The notes beneath the pieces were generated by a model, which was not told where the DNA came from, did no database searches, and saw nothing but the letters and a program-made list of their open reading frames with translations. A program made the translations under genes and the position numbers. A stretch of 64,000 bases of DNA, from the NCBI RefSeq assembly GCF_013488205.1, contig NZ_CP040908.1, positions 2,271,876 through 2,335,875 on the forward strand, in the 5' to 3' direction. This stretch comes from Empedobacter falsenii (GTDB lineage Bacteria > Bacteroidota > Bacteroidia > Flavobacteriales > Weeksellaceae). Positions 1 through 8,426 of this stretch are shown here, piece after piece (position 1 is the stretch's first letter; each line of letters starts with the position of its first letter).

Positions 1-25
1 ACACCGAGTAATTTATTTTTCTCAT
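1..25 (-). CDS. possible 5' end of a leftward gene, cut by window edge
   Basis: An ATG on the minus strand at 25 opens a frame reading MRKINYSV to the window edge. Eight codons are too few to identify anything. It is listed because a leftward gene would explain the leftward-facing hairpin at 74-110. It could equally be chance. Confidence 0.2.
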
Positions 26-73
26 CCGTTCTTTTCTAATTAAAATATGAAACTAAATTACAAAGAAAAAAAT

Positions 74-110
74 TCAAAAAAAATTCCTCCATAACATACA
101 TTACGGAGGA
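74..110 (-). terminator. hairpin plus U-tract facing left
   Basis: TCCTCC at 85-90 pairs with GGAGGA at 105-110 around a 14-nt loop. Plus-strand A-tracts at 65-83 become a U-tract on the minus strand. It therefore looks like an intrinsic terminator or leader attenuator for leftward transcription, although no leftward gene lies between it and the next rightward gene. Confidence 0.4.
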
Positions 111-254
111 GATAAATTTGATAATTGGATTTATAAATAGGTTTAAGTAGTCGAGAGTGTAAAGTTTTTAATTAATAGTTTGATGATAGATTAGTAATCT
201 TTCGAGATACTTAATTCAAAAATAGATAATTAAAAAAATAAATACACAATTTAG

Positions 255-275
255 GGGGGGACAACTGGGGGGACA
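255..275. promoter_or_regulatory. 12-bp-period direct repeat GGGGGGACA
   Basis: GGGGGGACA occurs at 255-263 and again at 267-275, separated by ACT. Such G-runs are striking in this AT-rich DNA. The repeat lies about 90 bp upstream of the TPR regulator's -7 box, so a regulator-binding site is plausible but unproven. Confidence 0.4.
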
Positions 276-366
276 TTTCGTATTCGATTAAATATCAAAT
301 ATTTGAAAACATATTAAATCATCGAAATAATTCGAATTTTTGTTAAGATTTACAATTTTTTCGGTC

Positions 367-374
367 TATATTTG
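367..374 (+). promoter_or_regulatory. -7 box TATATTTG of the TPR-HTH gene
   Basis: TATATTTG matches the Bacteroidetes -7 consensus TAnnTTTG exactly. A possible -33 TTTG lies at 339-342, a spacing of 24 nt, slightly long. The box sits 13 nt before the TTG at 388, which supports that codon as the start. Confidence 0.6.
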
Positions 375-387
375 AAAAAATAATATA

Positions 388-2109
388 TTGAAAGTTTCTA
401 TTTTTTTTACGCTCCTACTCTTTCCTTTTTTATTTTTATCATCATTTAGTTCAATTAATAAAAATGATGAAAGAATTCTTATTGAAAAAATCATCGAACA
501 GAATAAAAATGTGACAGATTCTATTCAATTGCAAAATAATTTCAAGAAATTAGATATTTCATCAACTTCTTTTTTATCAAAAAGTCTAAAATCAATTTAT
601 CAAGTTTATTTAGCTAATCTTTATGCGCAAACCAACGATAAATTAAACAAAAAAAGTAATTCGTTATTTGAATCTGCATTGAAAGTTTCAAAAAATGTTA
701 ACTCTCCAGAATTACAAATTTGGGTGAACACACAATTCGGGTATTACTATTATAATTTTAGTCAATATCAAAATGCTTATCCATATTTTATGGAAGCATC
801 AAAACTTCTTGACTTAACAAAAGATGAGGATATTTTCTCTAAAAGTGATGTTTACAAAAAGAATGCATTTTACTTTATGAATGTAAAAGAGTTTGATAAA
901 AGTGAAAAATATCTTTTGTTAGCTTTAAAATATACCAACAAAAAAGACGATGAATATGGAACAATTCTGAATGCGATAGGTCATGTTTTTATGAATAAAA
1001 ATAATATTAACAAAGCAAATAATTACTTCGAGTTAACAAAAGAATATGCAATTCAAAATAAGGATGAAATTCGATATGCAAAAGCTTTAGGTGATATTGC
1101 GTCTATAAATATTCTCAATAAACAGTACGATTTAGCGATTGATAATTTGAAAAAAGATATTGAAATTTCTAAAAAATTAAAAAACGCTAGAAATTTAATG
1201 TATGCTAATATTCAATTGGGAAAATTGTACTTGCAATTAGATCGAATTGATGATGCTAAAATAATTTTGAATGAAGCAAAAGATTATGCTTCTCAAAAAA
1301 TTTATTTGAACAGTTTTGAATATGATATTTATAAAATCTTATTAGAAATTGCTTTAAAAAACAATAACACCAATGAGGAGTTACTTTGCCGAAGAAAATT
1401 GGATGAATTGGAATTAGAATTGCAAAAAACAGATGGTCAAAATGTGATTAATGAAATTAATTGGAAAATTCAACAAGAGAATTTTAACTTTAAATATGAA
1501 GCAGAAAAAGCAAAACAAGAAAAAACAACCATCCTAAAAAATGCATTATTTCTTATTTCTTTTCTATTAATCATCATCATTTTAGTTGTAATAATTTCTT
1601 ATCGTAGAAAAATAAAAATACAAAATTCCACATACGACAATAAAATATTATCTATTCAAAATGATAAACTTAAGTCTGAAAATAAATTAAATAAAACTGC
1701 TCAAACTTTAGAATCATATAAAACTTATCTGTCTGAAAAGAATAAACAAATAGTTACATTAAAGAATGAAATCAATTCGATTTCTAATTCAAGTGCCACA
1801 AACAAAGAAAAACAATATAATGAATTAGTTAATCTCTTAGATTCGCATTTGATGACGGACGAAAGTTGGGGTAATTTCAAGAATATTTTTGCCCATGAAC
1901 AAAACGATTTTGTAAAGTATCTTTCTCAAAATTTCCCATCTTTAACTGAATCTAATTTGAGAACTATTTACTTGTTAAAATTAGGCTTGAACAATTTAGA
2001 AATTTCTCAAATCTTAGGAATTTCTGCAGATTCAGTCAAAAAATCGAAACAGCGCTTAAAAAAGAAATATGAAAATTTTGAGTTGATTTTTAAAGATAAT
2101 GATGATTAA
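388..2109 (+). CDS. TPR-repeat membrane protein with C-terminal HTH, transcriptional regulator
   Basis: This 573-residue protein begins at a TTG with a hydrophobic signal or anchor segment (residues 4-20). TPR-like helical repeats follow over roughly residues 60-340, then one membrane segment near 385-405 and a cytoplasmic coiled coil (about 410-465). The C-terminus (about 520-566, ILGISADSVKKSKQRLKKK) is a LuxR-like helix-turn-helix. This is a common Bacteroidetes design: periplasmic TPRs are thought to sense a ligand or partner and pass the signal to a DNA-binding domain at the membrane. The target genes cannot be told from here. It converges with the ClC gene, leaving 7 nt between them. 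Confidence 0.75.
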   Translation: MKVSIFFTLLLFPFLFLSSFSSINKNDERILIEKIIEQNKNVTDSIQLQNNFKKLDISSTSFLSKSLKSIYQVYLANLYAQTNDKLNKKSNSLFESALKVSKNVNSPELQIWVNTQFGYYYYNFSQYQNAYPYFMEASKLLDLTKDEDIFSKSDVYKKNAFYFMNVKEFDKSEKYLLLALKYTNKKDDEYGTILNAIGHVFMNKNNINKANNYFELTKEYAIQNKDEIRYAKALGDIASINILNKQYDLAIDNLKKDIEISKKLKNARNLMYANIQLGKLYLQLDRIDDAKIILNEAKDYASQKIYLNSFEYDIYKILLEIALKNNNTNEELLCRRKLDELELELQKTDGQNVINEINWKIQQENFNFKYEAEKAKQEKTTILKNALFLISFLLIIIILVVIISYRRKIKIQNSTYDNKILSIQNDKLKSENKLNKTAQTLESYKTYLSEKNKQIVTLKNEINSISNSSATNKEKQYNELVNLLDSHLMTDESWGNFKNIFAHEQNDFVKYLSQNFPSLTESNLRTIYLLKLGLNNLEISQILGISADSVKKSKQRLKKKYENFELIFKDNDD

Positions 2110-2116
2110 GAAACAA

Positions 2117-3925
2117 TTATTCAATTCTCAACTTATTCAAATTACTTCGATAACTTTCTAATAATAAACTTTCCGTTACATAACCTTCAAATTTACCTTT
2201 TTTAGTGAGTAAAATATAATCTATTTTTTTTGCTTCCATCATTTTCATCACGTTTGCAGCATTCGTAAAAATAGATGTCGAAGTTGCTTCTGTAATACAT
2301 TCTAAGTAGCTTTTATCAATATTATCATTAAAAATAAATGATCGAATATTATCTAAAACTATAACTCCATGAATCGATTTATCTTCGTTTAGAACTGGAA
2401 TAAAGTCTTGTGTTGTAGTAGAAAAAATTTCTTTTATATCTTCAATTGAATTGTAAACTGTCAATGTTTTGATATTCTTGATATAAATCGAAAACAAATC
2501 AATTTTATTGAACAAATTTCGGTCTTTATCAGATGTAAAAACAATTCCTTTTTCTGCTATTGCGTATATATCCATCGAATATTTGTCGTATCGTTTTGAA
2601 ATTGCAAAACTTATCGAAGAAACAATCATCAAAGGAATAATCAATCCATAACCTCCCGTAATTTCGGCTATTAGGAAAATCGCTGTTAATGGGGCGTGAA
2701 ACAATCCACTTAAAACAGCTGCCATTCCAACAACTGTAAAATTACCAACAGGAACTTCTTTGAAACCAATCAAGTTAAAGAATTTTGCAACAAAAAAACC
2801 AAGATATGACCCAACAAATAACGAAGGTGCGAAGTTTCCTCCGTTTCCTCCACTTCCTAAAGTTAAACCTGTTGCAATAGATTTGATTAAAATTGTGACA
2901 AAAACAAATCCTAAAACTATCCATTGATTCGTTCTAAAACTCTCTAACAATGAATTATTTAAGATAAAACCAGCTTCATCATTTGCTAAATATTTTATAC
3001 TCTCATAACCTTCACCAAATAATGTTGGGAAGAAGAAAATCAATATTGCTAAACTTCCGGCACCAACAATCGCTCGCCAATATACATTATCCGAATAATT
3101 CCCTATCAAATGTTCAACTTTACGAAATAATCGAGCATGATAAACTGAAACAAACCCCGCTAAAACACCCAAAATCACATAGAAAATAACATTATGATAA
3201 TCAAATCCTAACGCATAACGAAAGGATAATAACATATTGCTTTTTAAAGTTAAATTAGCAATTAAAGCTCCTGTTGCAGAAGATAACAATAAAGGAATAA
3301 AAGCAGTAACACTCATATCCGCTAATACAATTTCTATCGCGAACAAAACACCTGCAATTGGCGCATTGAATGCTGTCGCAATACCAGCTGCAACACCACA
3401 AGCCAACAAAAGTGTTCTTTCTTTGTATTTGAATCTGTAATATTGTGCATAATTAGAACCAAAAGCTGCACCAGTAATTGTAATTGGGGATTCTAAACCA
3501 GCCGAACCACCCATACCAACTGTTAAGGAACTCGTTAAAATCTGAGCATACATCTGTTTTTTAGGCATTATTCCAGACTTTTTAGCTACAGCAATCATAA
3601 TTTGAGAAGTTCCCTTTTCTATCGAACCATCCAAAAATTTCTGTACTACAAAAACCGTCAACAAAATACCTATAATTGGCAATATACTATTGATATAAGG
3701 TAGTTTGACTAAATTATTAATATAAATAGTAAATTGAAAAACATTGTGCGCAAAAGTTTTTAGCACAATCACTGCAAAAGCAGATGAAATAGCTACTAAA
3801 ATACACGATAAATACAAAAATTGTCGCTCTGTTAAAACCAATTTTAATAGATTCAACAAGTTTTGAAAAAAATTAAATGATTTTTTAATGTATTGAAAAA
3901 ACTTTTGTTTTGTAGAAAGTCGCAT
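2117..3925 (-). CDS. ClC-family chloride channel/antiporter with CBS domains
   Basis: The 602-residue protein has about ten to twelve hydrophobic segments in the first 440 residues and a cytoplasmic C-terminal part (about 460-600) resembling a CBS pair. The ClC selectivity motifs are visible: GSAGLESP near residue 140, with the gating-glutamate position kept, and GNGGNFAPSLFVG near 360. It should move chloride across the inner membrane, as a channel or H+/Cl- exchanger, with nucleotides possibly sensed by the CBS domains. A perfect -7 box (3930-3937) ends only 4 nt before the ATG, so the mRNA may be leaderless. Confidence 0.9.
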   Translation of the reverse strand: MRLSTKQKFFQYIKKSFNFFQNLLNLLKLVLTERQFLYLSCILVAISSAFAVIVLKTFAHNVFQFTIYINNLVKLPYINSILPIIGILLTVFVVQKFLDGSIEKGTSQIMIAVAKKSGIMPKKQMYAQILTSSLTVGMGGSAGLESPITITGAAFGSNYAQYYRFKYKERTLLLACGVAAGIATAFNAPIAGVLFAIEIVLADMSVTAFIPLLLSSATGALIANLTLKSNMLLSFRYALGFDYHNVIFYVILGVLAGFVSVYHARLFRKVEHLIGNYSDNVYWRAIVGAGSLAILIFFFPTLFGEGYESIKYLANDEAGFILNNSLLESFRTNQWIVLGFVFVTILIKSIATGLTLGSGGNGGNFAPSLFVGSYLGFFVAKFFNLIGFKEVPVGNFTVVGMAAVLSGLFHAPLTAIFLIAEITGGYGLIIPLMIVSSISFAISKRYDKYSMDIYAIAEKGIVFTSDKDRNLFNKIDLFSIYIKNIKTLTVYNSIEDIKEIFSTTTQDFIPVLNEDKSIHGVIVLDNIRSFIFNDNIDKSYLECITEATSTSIFTNAANVMKMMEAKKIDYILLTKKGKFEGYVTESLLLESYRSNLNKLRIE

Positions 3926-3929
3926 ACTT

Positions 3930-3937
3930 CAAAAATA
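3930..3937 (-). promoter_or_regulatory. -7 box TATTTTTG of the ClC gene
   Basis: On the minus strand this reads TATTTTTG, a full match to TAnnTTTG. Only 4 nt separate it from the ATG at 3925, which predicts a leaderless or almost leaderless transcript. Confidence 0.55.
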
Positions 3938-4295
3938 GTGTACCTTTTGTTTATTGCCTAATTTAACTGCCACGAATTACACAAAAAGTAAACCAATAAT
4001 ACATAAAAGAATAAAATTTTTGAGAAAAAAAATAATTAATCATCTAATAACTATTTAATGCTAACAACTTCAATGATCTATAAACATTCACTTTTATAAA
4101 TTATTTACTTTTCTATGATTCACTAAATAAAAGAATATTCATTAAAAGCATTTTTACAATTAATAAAATAACTTATTAATAATAAACACTTTAAACTTTA
4201 TTATTTCAGAATAAACATTTACATACATAACTAAACAGCAATTGATTGAGAATAAAATATAATTTTATAATTCAATGAATTAACACTTTAAAATA
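3938..4295. other. AT-rich intergenic region upstream of HAF gene 1
   Basis: About 360 bp between divergent genes. It should hold the promoter of the secreted protein gene at 4296, but I see no clear TAnnTTTG box, no strong hairpin and no small gene. Confidence 0.5.
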
Positions 4296-5582
4296 ATGAA
4301 AAAAATTTACTTCAAGCTTATTGGTTTAACCATGGGTGTATTTATGTTAGCTAGTAATAAAACTAATGCACAAGTTTATGTTATTGGGAATGGAGAATAT
4401 GCTACAAGTGTATCAAATGATGGAAATGTTGTTGTTCTTTTTGGATTGGACAATAACTATTATTGGACAAAAGACAAAGGTGTCCAACAATTAGGAGAAA
4501 TAGTACCAGGAAGTTATAATGGTGGTGTATCTACAGTTACAGCTGACGGAAAAATAATTTCTACTAATGTAGTTGATCCCAAAACAGGTATTAATCAAAT
4601 TGCTACTTATAATTTAGAAAAAGATGAGTGGAATTATTTAGGAGGTCTTGGTAAAATTGTCGATAGTGAAACAAGTTCTGTATGGGGAATGACAGGAAAT
4701 GGATCGGCAATAGTTGGAATCGCAAGTACATCCGACGGATATGGTCACGCTGTTAAATGGACAAAAGAAACTGGTTTAGTTGATTTAGGCTCGACTACTC
4801 CAAAATCAGCATCTAGAGCAAATGCAATAAGTGAAGACGGAACAATGATTGCAGGATGGCAAGATGATAAAAATGGAGCCAGATATGGAGCTTATTGGAA
4901 AAATGGAGTACAACATTTAATAAAAGACAATAATGGAAATCCTGTTTACGAAATTAGTTCTGTTTCGGGAGACGGAAAATGGTTATTAGGTTCTCAATTT
5001 GAATATGCAATGAAATGGAGCGAGGAAACTGGAGTACAATTAATTGAAGATTCTAATGCAGATCCATTTTATGTTGGAGCGGCTACAGCTACAAATTATG
5101 ATGGAAGTGTAATTGTTGGATATTACAGAGAATTTCCTGGACCTGCAATGATGGGTGATGGATTTATTTGGACAAAAGAAACAGGAAAAATCAGTTTAGA
5201 TGAATATGTAAAAAATCTAGGATATGATAATTTAGGAATTACCTTTTCTTTACCTTATGCAATATCTAAAGACGGAACAAAAATTGTCGGTGTAGGAAGA
5301 ACAACTGAAGAAGCAGTTTCTTTTATGATTTCTCTTCCTAAATTAGGAACTTCAGAAGTAAATAAAGTTCAATATTCTGTTTTTCCTAATCCTACAAGTG
5401 ATATAATAAACATTGAGACAAAAGGAAAATTATCTTCATCAATATTATATAATATGACTGGACAAAAAGTTCTTTCTTCTAATGAAAAACAACTTAATAT
5501 TTCGTATCTACCTAAAGGTACTTACGTTCTAAAAACAATTATTGATGGAAATGAAAACACTAAAAAAATTATTAAAAAGTAA
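4296..5582 (+). CDS. HAF-repeat secreted protein with T9SS type A sorting domain (copy 1)
   Basis: The 428-residue protein has a signal peptide ending near residue 25 (SNKTNAQ). Beta-strand repeats of the HAF type follow (SVSGDGKWLLG, AISEDGTMIAG), in which a D/NG turn is followed by I/VVG. The C-terminal 75 residues are a type A T9SS sorting domain: FPNPTSDIINIE, LYNMTGQKVL, LPKGTYVLK. It should be exported by Sec, passed through T9SS and anchored on or released from the cell. The repeats probably form a propeller-like beta domain; the ligand is unknown. It is followed by a strong terminator and then by a close paralogue. Confidence 0.85.
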   Translation: MKKIYFKLIGLTMGVFMLASNKTNAQVYVIGNGEYATSVSNDGNVVVLFGLDNNYYWTKDKGVQQLGEIVPGSYNGGVSTVTADGKIISTNVVDPKTGINQIATYNLEKDEWNYLGGLGKIVDSETSSVWGMTGNGSAIVGIASTSDGYGHAVKWTKETGLVDLGSTTPKSASRANAISEDGTMIAGWQDDKNGARYGAYWKNGVQHLIKDNNGNPVYEISSVSGDGKWLLGSQFEYAMKWSEETGVQLIEDSNADPFYVGAATATNYDGSVIVGYYREFPGPAMMGDGFIWTKETGKISLDEYVKNLGYDNLGITFSLPYAISKDGTKIVGVGRTTEEAVSFMISLPKLGTSEVNKVQYSVFPNPTSDIINIETKGKLSSSILYNMTGQKVLSSNEKQLNISYLPKGTYVLKTIIDGNENTKKIIKK

Positions 5583-5601
5583 ATTTTATTAATCAATATT
5601 T

Positions 5602-5631
5602 AACAAGCCAGAAATTAATTTCTGGCTTGTT
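5602..5631 (+). terminator. intrinsic terminator of HAF gene 1
   Basis: A perfect 15-bp inverted repeat (AACAAGCCAGAAATT and its complement) lies 20 nt after the stop and is followed by TATTTATT. It separates the two HAF genes into two transcription units. Confidence 0.8.
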
Positions 5632-5844
5632 TATTTATTACTATAATATTTTTAATAAAAATTATTCAAATCAATTCAAAGAATTTCCTTAAAATCATTT
5701 AACTAACAATACACGTAAAGTTATGTTAATCAATGTTTTATTCTTCGTAATTAAAGAAAACAATATAACTTTATCCAAAACAAATCATCCTCAGTTAATA
5801 AAGTCTAAATTTATCATTCAAATTAATTAACACAGAAATTCATT

Positions 5845-7131
5845 ATGAAAAAAATTTACTCAAAACTTAAAAGTTTAGCTGTATTATCAGCTTTAATTGG
5901 GGGAACAAGCTTTGTTAATGCACAAGTTTATGTTGTTGGAGATGGTCAAACTGCATACAGCGTATCAGACAATGGAAAAGTTGTAGTATTAAACACAGTT
6001 GATAATAATTTTTATTGGACACCAGAAAAAGGTATTCATTTATTAGGAGAAATTGCTTCTGACACTTCAAACTCAGGGCATCCATTGGTTACTGCTGATG
6101 GTAATAAAATTGCTGTAATGGTTGCTAAACCTGAAACAGGTGTAAACCAAATGTCTATTTATGATATCGAATCTGACACATGGAAATATCTAGGCGGACT
6201 TGGGGGAGTTTCAGATAACGAAACAAGTTCTGTTTGGGGAATGAGTGCTGATGGAAAATATATTTCGGGATTAGGTGCTACTAAAGACGGAAGTTTTCAT
6301 GGTATTGTGTGGAACGAAGCAACTGGATTTACAGATTTAAAAACTGATGGCGAGTATTATTCTCGTGCGAATGGAATTAGTGATGATGGTAAAATTGTTG
6401 TTGGTTGGCACGATACTGACTTTGACCGTTGGGGTGTTTACTGGGAGAATGGTGAAAGACATCAAGTTTTAGATCAAGACGGATATGAAGTTCTTGAATT
6501 AGCAGGAGTTTCTGGTAATGGAAAATGGATGATTGGAGCAACGGGAGAAGATGTAGCTATGCGTTACAGTAAAGAAACAGGCGTACAATTGATAGAACAT
6601 CCTAAACAAGGATTCTATTTTAATGGAGCTGCAACAGCAATAAATACTGACGGTAGCGTTATTGTAGGTTTTTATAGACCTTGGCCTGGACCTGCATTCA
6701 TGGGGGAAGGATTTATTTGGACTGAAAAAACAGGACGAGTTGAATTAAATGAATATGTAAAATCTCTTGGTTATGATGATTTAGGTATTACATTCGCATT
6801 ACCTCTAGGAATGTCTAAAGATGGAACTAAAATTGTTGGTTTAGGCAAAACCGATGAAGGTGTTGTTTCTTTCCTTATTTCTTTACCTAAATTAGCTACT
6901 ACAGAAGTTAATACAGTAAAATTTGATATATATCCAAACCCAAGTTCAGATGTTATCAATATAGAAAGTAAAGGAAAAGTAACTGCTTCTGTTTTATACA
7001 ATATGGCTGGACAAAAAGTTCTTGATTCTGATATGAAACAAATCAATATTTCTTCTTTACCTACAGGAACTTATATTTTAAAAACTACTATTGATGGTAA
7101 AGATGTTACGAAAAAAGTAATGAAAAAATAA
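5845..7131 (+). CDS. HAF-repeat secreted protein with T9SS type A sorting domain (copy 2)
   Basis: This protein has the same length (428) as its upstream neighbour and is collinear with it from signal peptide (ends near FVNAQ) to sorting domain (YPNPSSDVINIESKGK, LYNMAGQKVL, LPTGTYILK). By eye about two thirds of residues are identical, so this is a tandem duplication. The middle, including SRANGISDDGKIVVGW, has the HAF signature of a repeated DG followed by VVG. A surface or secreted role through T9SS is inferred from the family; no enzymatic motif is visible. Its terminator runs straight into a truncated acyltransferase. Confidence 0.85.
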   Translation: MKKIYSKLKSLAVLSALIGGTSFVNAQVYVVGDGQTAYSVSDNGKVVVLNTVDNNFYWTPEKGIHLLGEIASDTSNSGHPLVTADGNKIAVMVAKPETGVNQMSIYDIESDTWKYLGGLGGVSDNETSSVWGMSADGKYISGLGATKDGSFHGIVWNEATGFTDLKTDGEYYSRANGISDDGKIVVGWHDTDFDRWGVYWENGERHQVLDQDGYEVLELAGVSGNGKWMIGATGEDVAMRYSKETGVQLIEHPKQGFYFNGAATAINTDGSVIVGFYRPWPGPAFMGEGFIWTEKTGRVELNEYVKSLGYDDLGITFALPLGMSKDGTKIVGLGKTDEGVVSFLISLPKLATTEVNTVKFDIYPNPSSDVINIESKGKVTASVLYNMAGQKVLDSDMKQINISSLPTGTYILKTTIDGKDVTKKVMKK

Positions 7132-7152
7132 TTTACCTTAATTCATATCATA

Positions 7153-7184
7153 AAAAATCTCGAGCAGATGCTTGAGATTTTTTT
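7153..7184 (+). terminator. intrinsic terminator of HAF gene 2
   Basis: A 13-bp stem (AAAAATCTCGAGC at 7153-7165 with GCTTGAGATTTTT at 7170-7182, one G-U pair) with a 4-nt loop and T-run, 21 nt after the stop codon. Confidence 0.85.
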
Positions 7185-7194
7185 ATTTAATTAA

Positions 7195-7653
7195 TTTTCT
7201 TATTTCGATTTTATTTTAGGAATTATTACCTGTCAAATCTATAAAAAGATAAAAGATACGCCTATCAATTTTTCGAAAGGAACTTTAATAGAGATCGCTG
7301 CAATTACAGTTTTGGCAATCTTTTTTTACTTCCACAATGATGTTGCGAGAGCTTTTCGTTACGGAATTTATTATTGGATTCCGATGGTTGGAATTGTCTT
7401 AGTTTTTGCATTACAAAAAGGTTTATTTTCGAGAATACTTCAACATAAAACATTGGTTTATTTAGGTGAAATCAGTTTTGCGTTTTACATGATTCATATG
7501 ATTGTGATAAAATATGGAAATCAATATTTACCTAAAATCAATGATTTCCAGAAAATTGGAATTTATTTTGTAATTGCTTTAATTCTAAGTGCATTAACGT
7601 TTGAATATTTTGAGAAACCCGTTGCGAAGTGGATCAAAAATAAAGTGAAGTAG
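7195..7653 (+). pseudogene. C-terminal remnant of an acyltransferase-3 (OafA-like) membrane protein
   Basis: The frame is open from just after a stop at 7192 and reads protein-like at once (FSYFDFILGIITCQIYKK), with no ATG or promoter. About 150 residues remain, with roughly four hydrophobic segments and the ending FEYFEKPVAKWIKNK, typical of the last helix of acyltransferase-3 proteins. Intact members have about 350-400 residues, with a catalytic histidine in the missing N-terminal half. A TTG at 7312 could start a 113-residue peptide, but it would be non-functional as an acyltransferase. The break coincides with the terminator of the HAF gene, so a deletion or rearrangement joined the two. 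Confidence 0.75.
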
Positions 7654-7673
7654 TAGCGAGCATTTCTAGAAAA

Positions 7674-7814
7674 TTAATTCAAATAGTTGATTATAATTGA
7701 AATTGTAACAACGATAATTGAAACAACAATCAAAATATCTAAGTAATTTATTTTTTTCGAACCAAAATTTGTTGTTCGTTTGCGTTTTCGTGAATACACT
7801 ATTTCTTTGTTCAT
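7674..7814 (-). CDS. 46-residue single-span membrane micro-protein (paralogue of 35137-35274)
   Basis: On the minus strand ATG at 7814 gives 46 codons ending TAA. The product has a strongly basic N-terminus (SRKRKRTTNFGSKK, residues 8-21) followed by one hydrophobic helix (about 27-43, ILIVVSIIVVTISIII). The same layout recurs at 35137-35274: basic head, FG[S/T]KK, hydrophobic helix, ending in N. That supports translation. The positive-inside rule places the basic head in the cytoplasm. Function is unknown. Confidence 0.6.
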   Translation of the reverse strand: MNKEIVYSRKRKRTTNFGSKKINYLDILIVVSIIVVTISIIINYLN

Positions 7815-7819
7815 TTTTT

Positions 7820-7855
7820 TAAAAGAAAATAAGCCGCGAGCTACCACGACTTATT
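7820..7855 (-). terminator. intrinsic terminator after the 165-residue secreted protein gene
   Basis: Minus-strand AATAAGTCG pairs with CGGCTTATT (7847-7855 with 7828-7836, one G-U pair) around a 10-nt loop. TTTTCTTTT follows. It lies 45 nt past the stop at 7900 and just before the micro-protein start at 7814. Confidence 0.65.
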
Positions 7856-7899
7856 TGTCAAATAATTAATAGTACATTATATAGTTTATAGTAATCCTA

Positions 7900-8397
7900 T
7901 TATTGGTACTTGTAACAGCTTCCTGTTTTCTTTGCCGATTTACCTGTCATTTTATCAGATAATAATAGAATAAATGGACATCTAACTTCTGCAGCTTGTT
8001 GTTTCAAAACTTTTTCTGCACGTTCATCTTTTCCATTTCCAGTTCTGAAGTTAATCATACCTGTTTTAGATTTTAAATCATCTCCTTTTTTCAAACCTGC
8101 AACCAAAGATTTATCTTCCAAAATAATCACTTTCCCCCAATCTTTATCGTCAGTAATTTCAATTTTATCAGAAACATCTTCAATACGTGTACTTTTCCCG
8201 TAAAATACTTTATTAACAGAATATTTACTCAAAGACTGTATAGCATCTTCTCCATCATACGTATATTCTACCGTAAATTCTCCTACACGCTTAATCTGAC
8301 CTTCGATAATCTCACCAGAATGTTTGTAAATTTTATCTACTTGTCCAAATGCTAGCGAAGCCATAAGACCTAATCCTAAAATAAAAATGTTTTTCAT
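7900..8397 (-). CDS. secreted protein of unknown function, 165 residues
   Basis: A signal peptide (residues 1-18, ending AFGQ) precedes a small soluble domain. The start KIYKHSGEIIEGQIKRVGEFTVEYTYDGE resembles Bacteroidetes periplasmic proteins that begin with a beta-rich motif about a quantity and its effect on membrane or stress, but I cannot name a family. Only one internal cysteine pair (CPFIL and GSCYKYQ) is visible near the C-terminus. It lies 29 nt downstream of another small secreted protein and is probably co-transcribed with it. Confidence 0.65.
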   Translation of the reverse strand: MKNIFILGLGLMASLAFGQVDKIYKHSGEIIEGQIKRVGEFTVEYTYDGEDAIQSLSKYSVNKVFYGKSTRIEDVSDKIEITDDKDWGKVIILEDKSLVAGLKKGDDLKSKTGMINFRTGNGKDERAEKVLKQQAAEVRCPFILLLSDKMTGKSAKKTGSCYKYQ

Positions 8398-8426
8398 TGT
8401 TAATTGTTTTAAATATTGACTTAATT

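Larger units (their letters stand above)
26..387. other. gene-free upstream region
   Basis: I see no convincing gene here. The stretch holds a leftward-facing hairpin with a U-tract (74-110), a G-rich direct repeat (255-275) and a -7 promoter box for the TPR regulator (367-374). The remainder is AT-rich with frequent stops in all frames. Confidence 0.6.
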
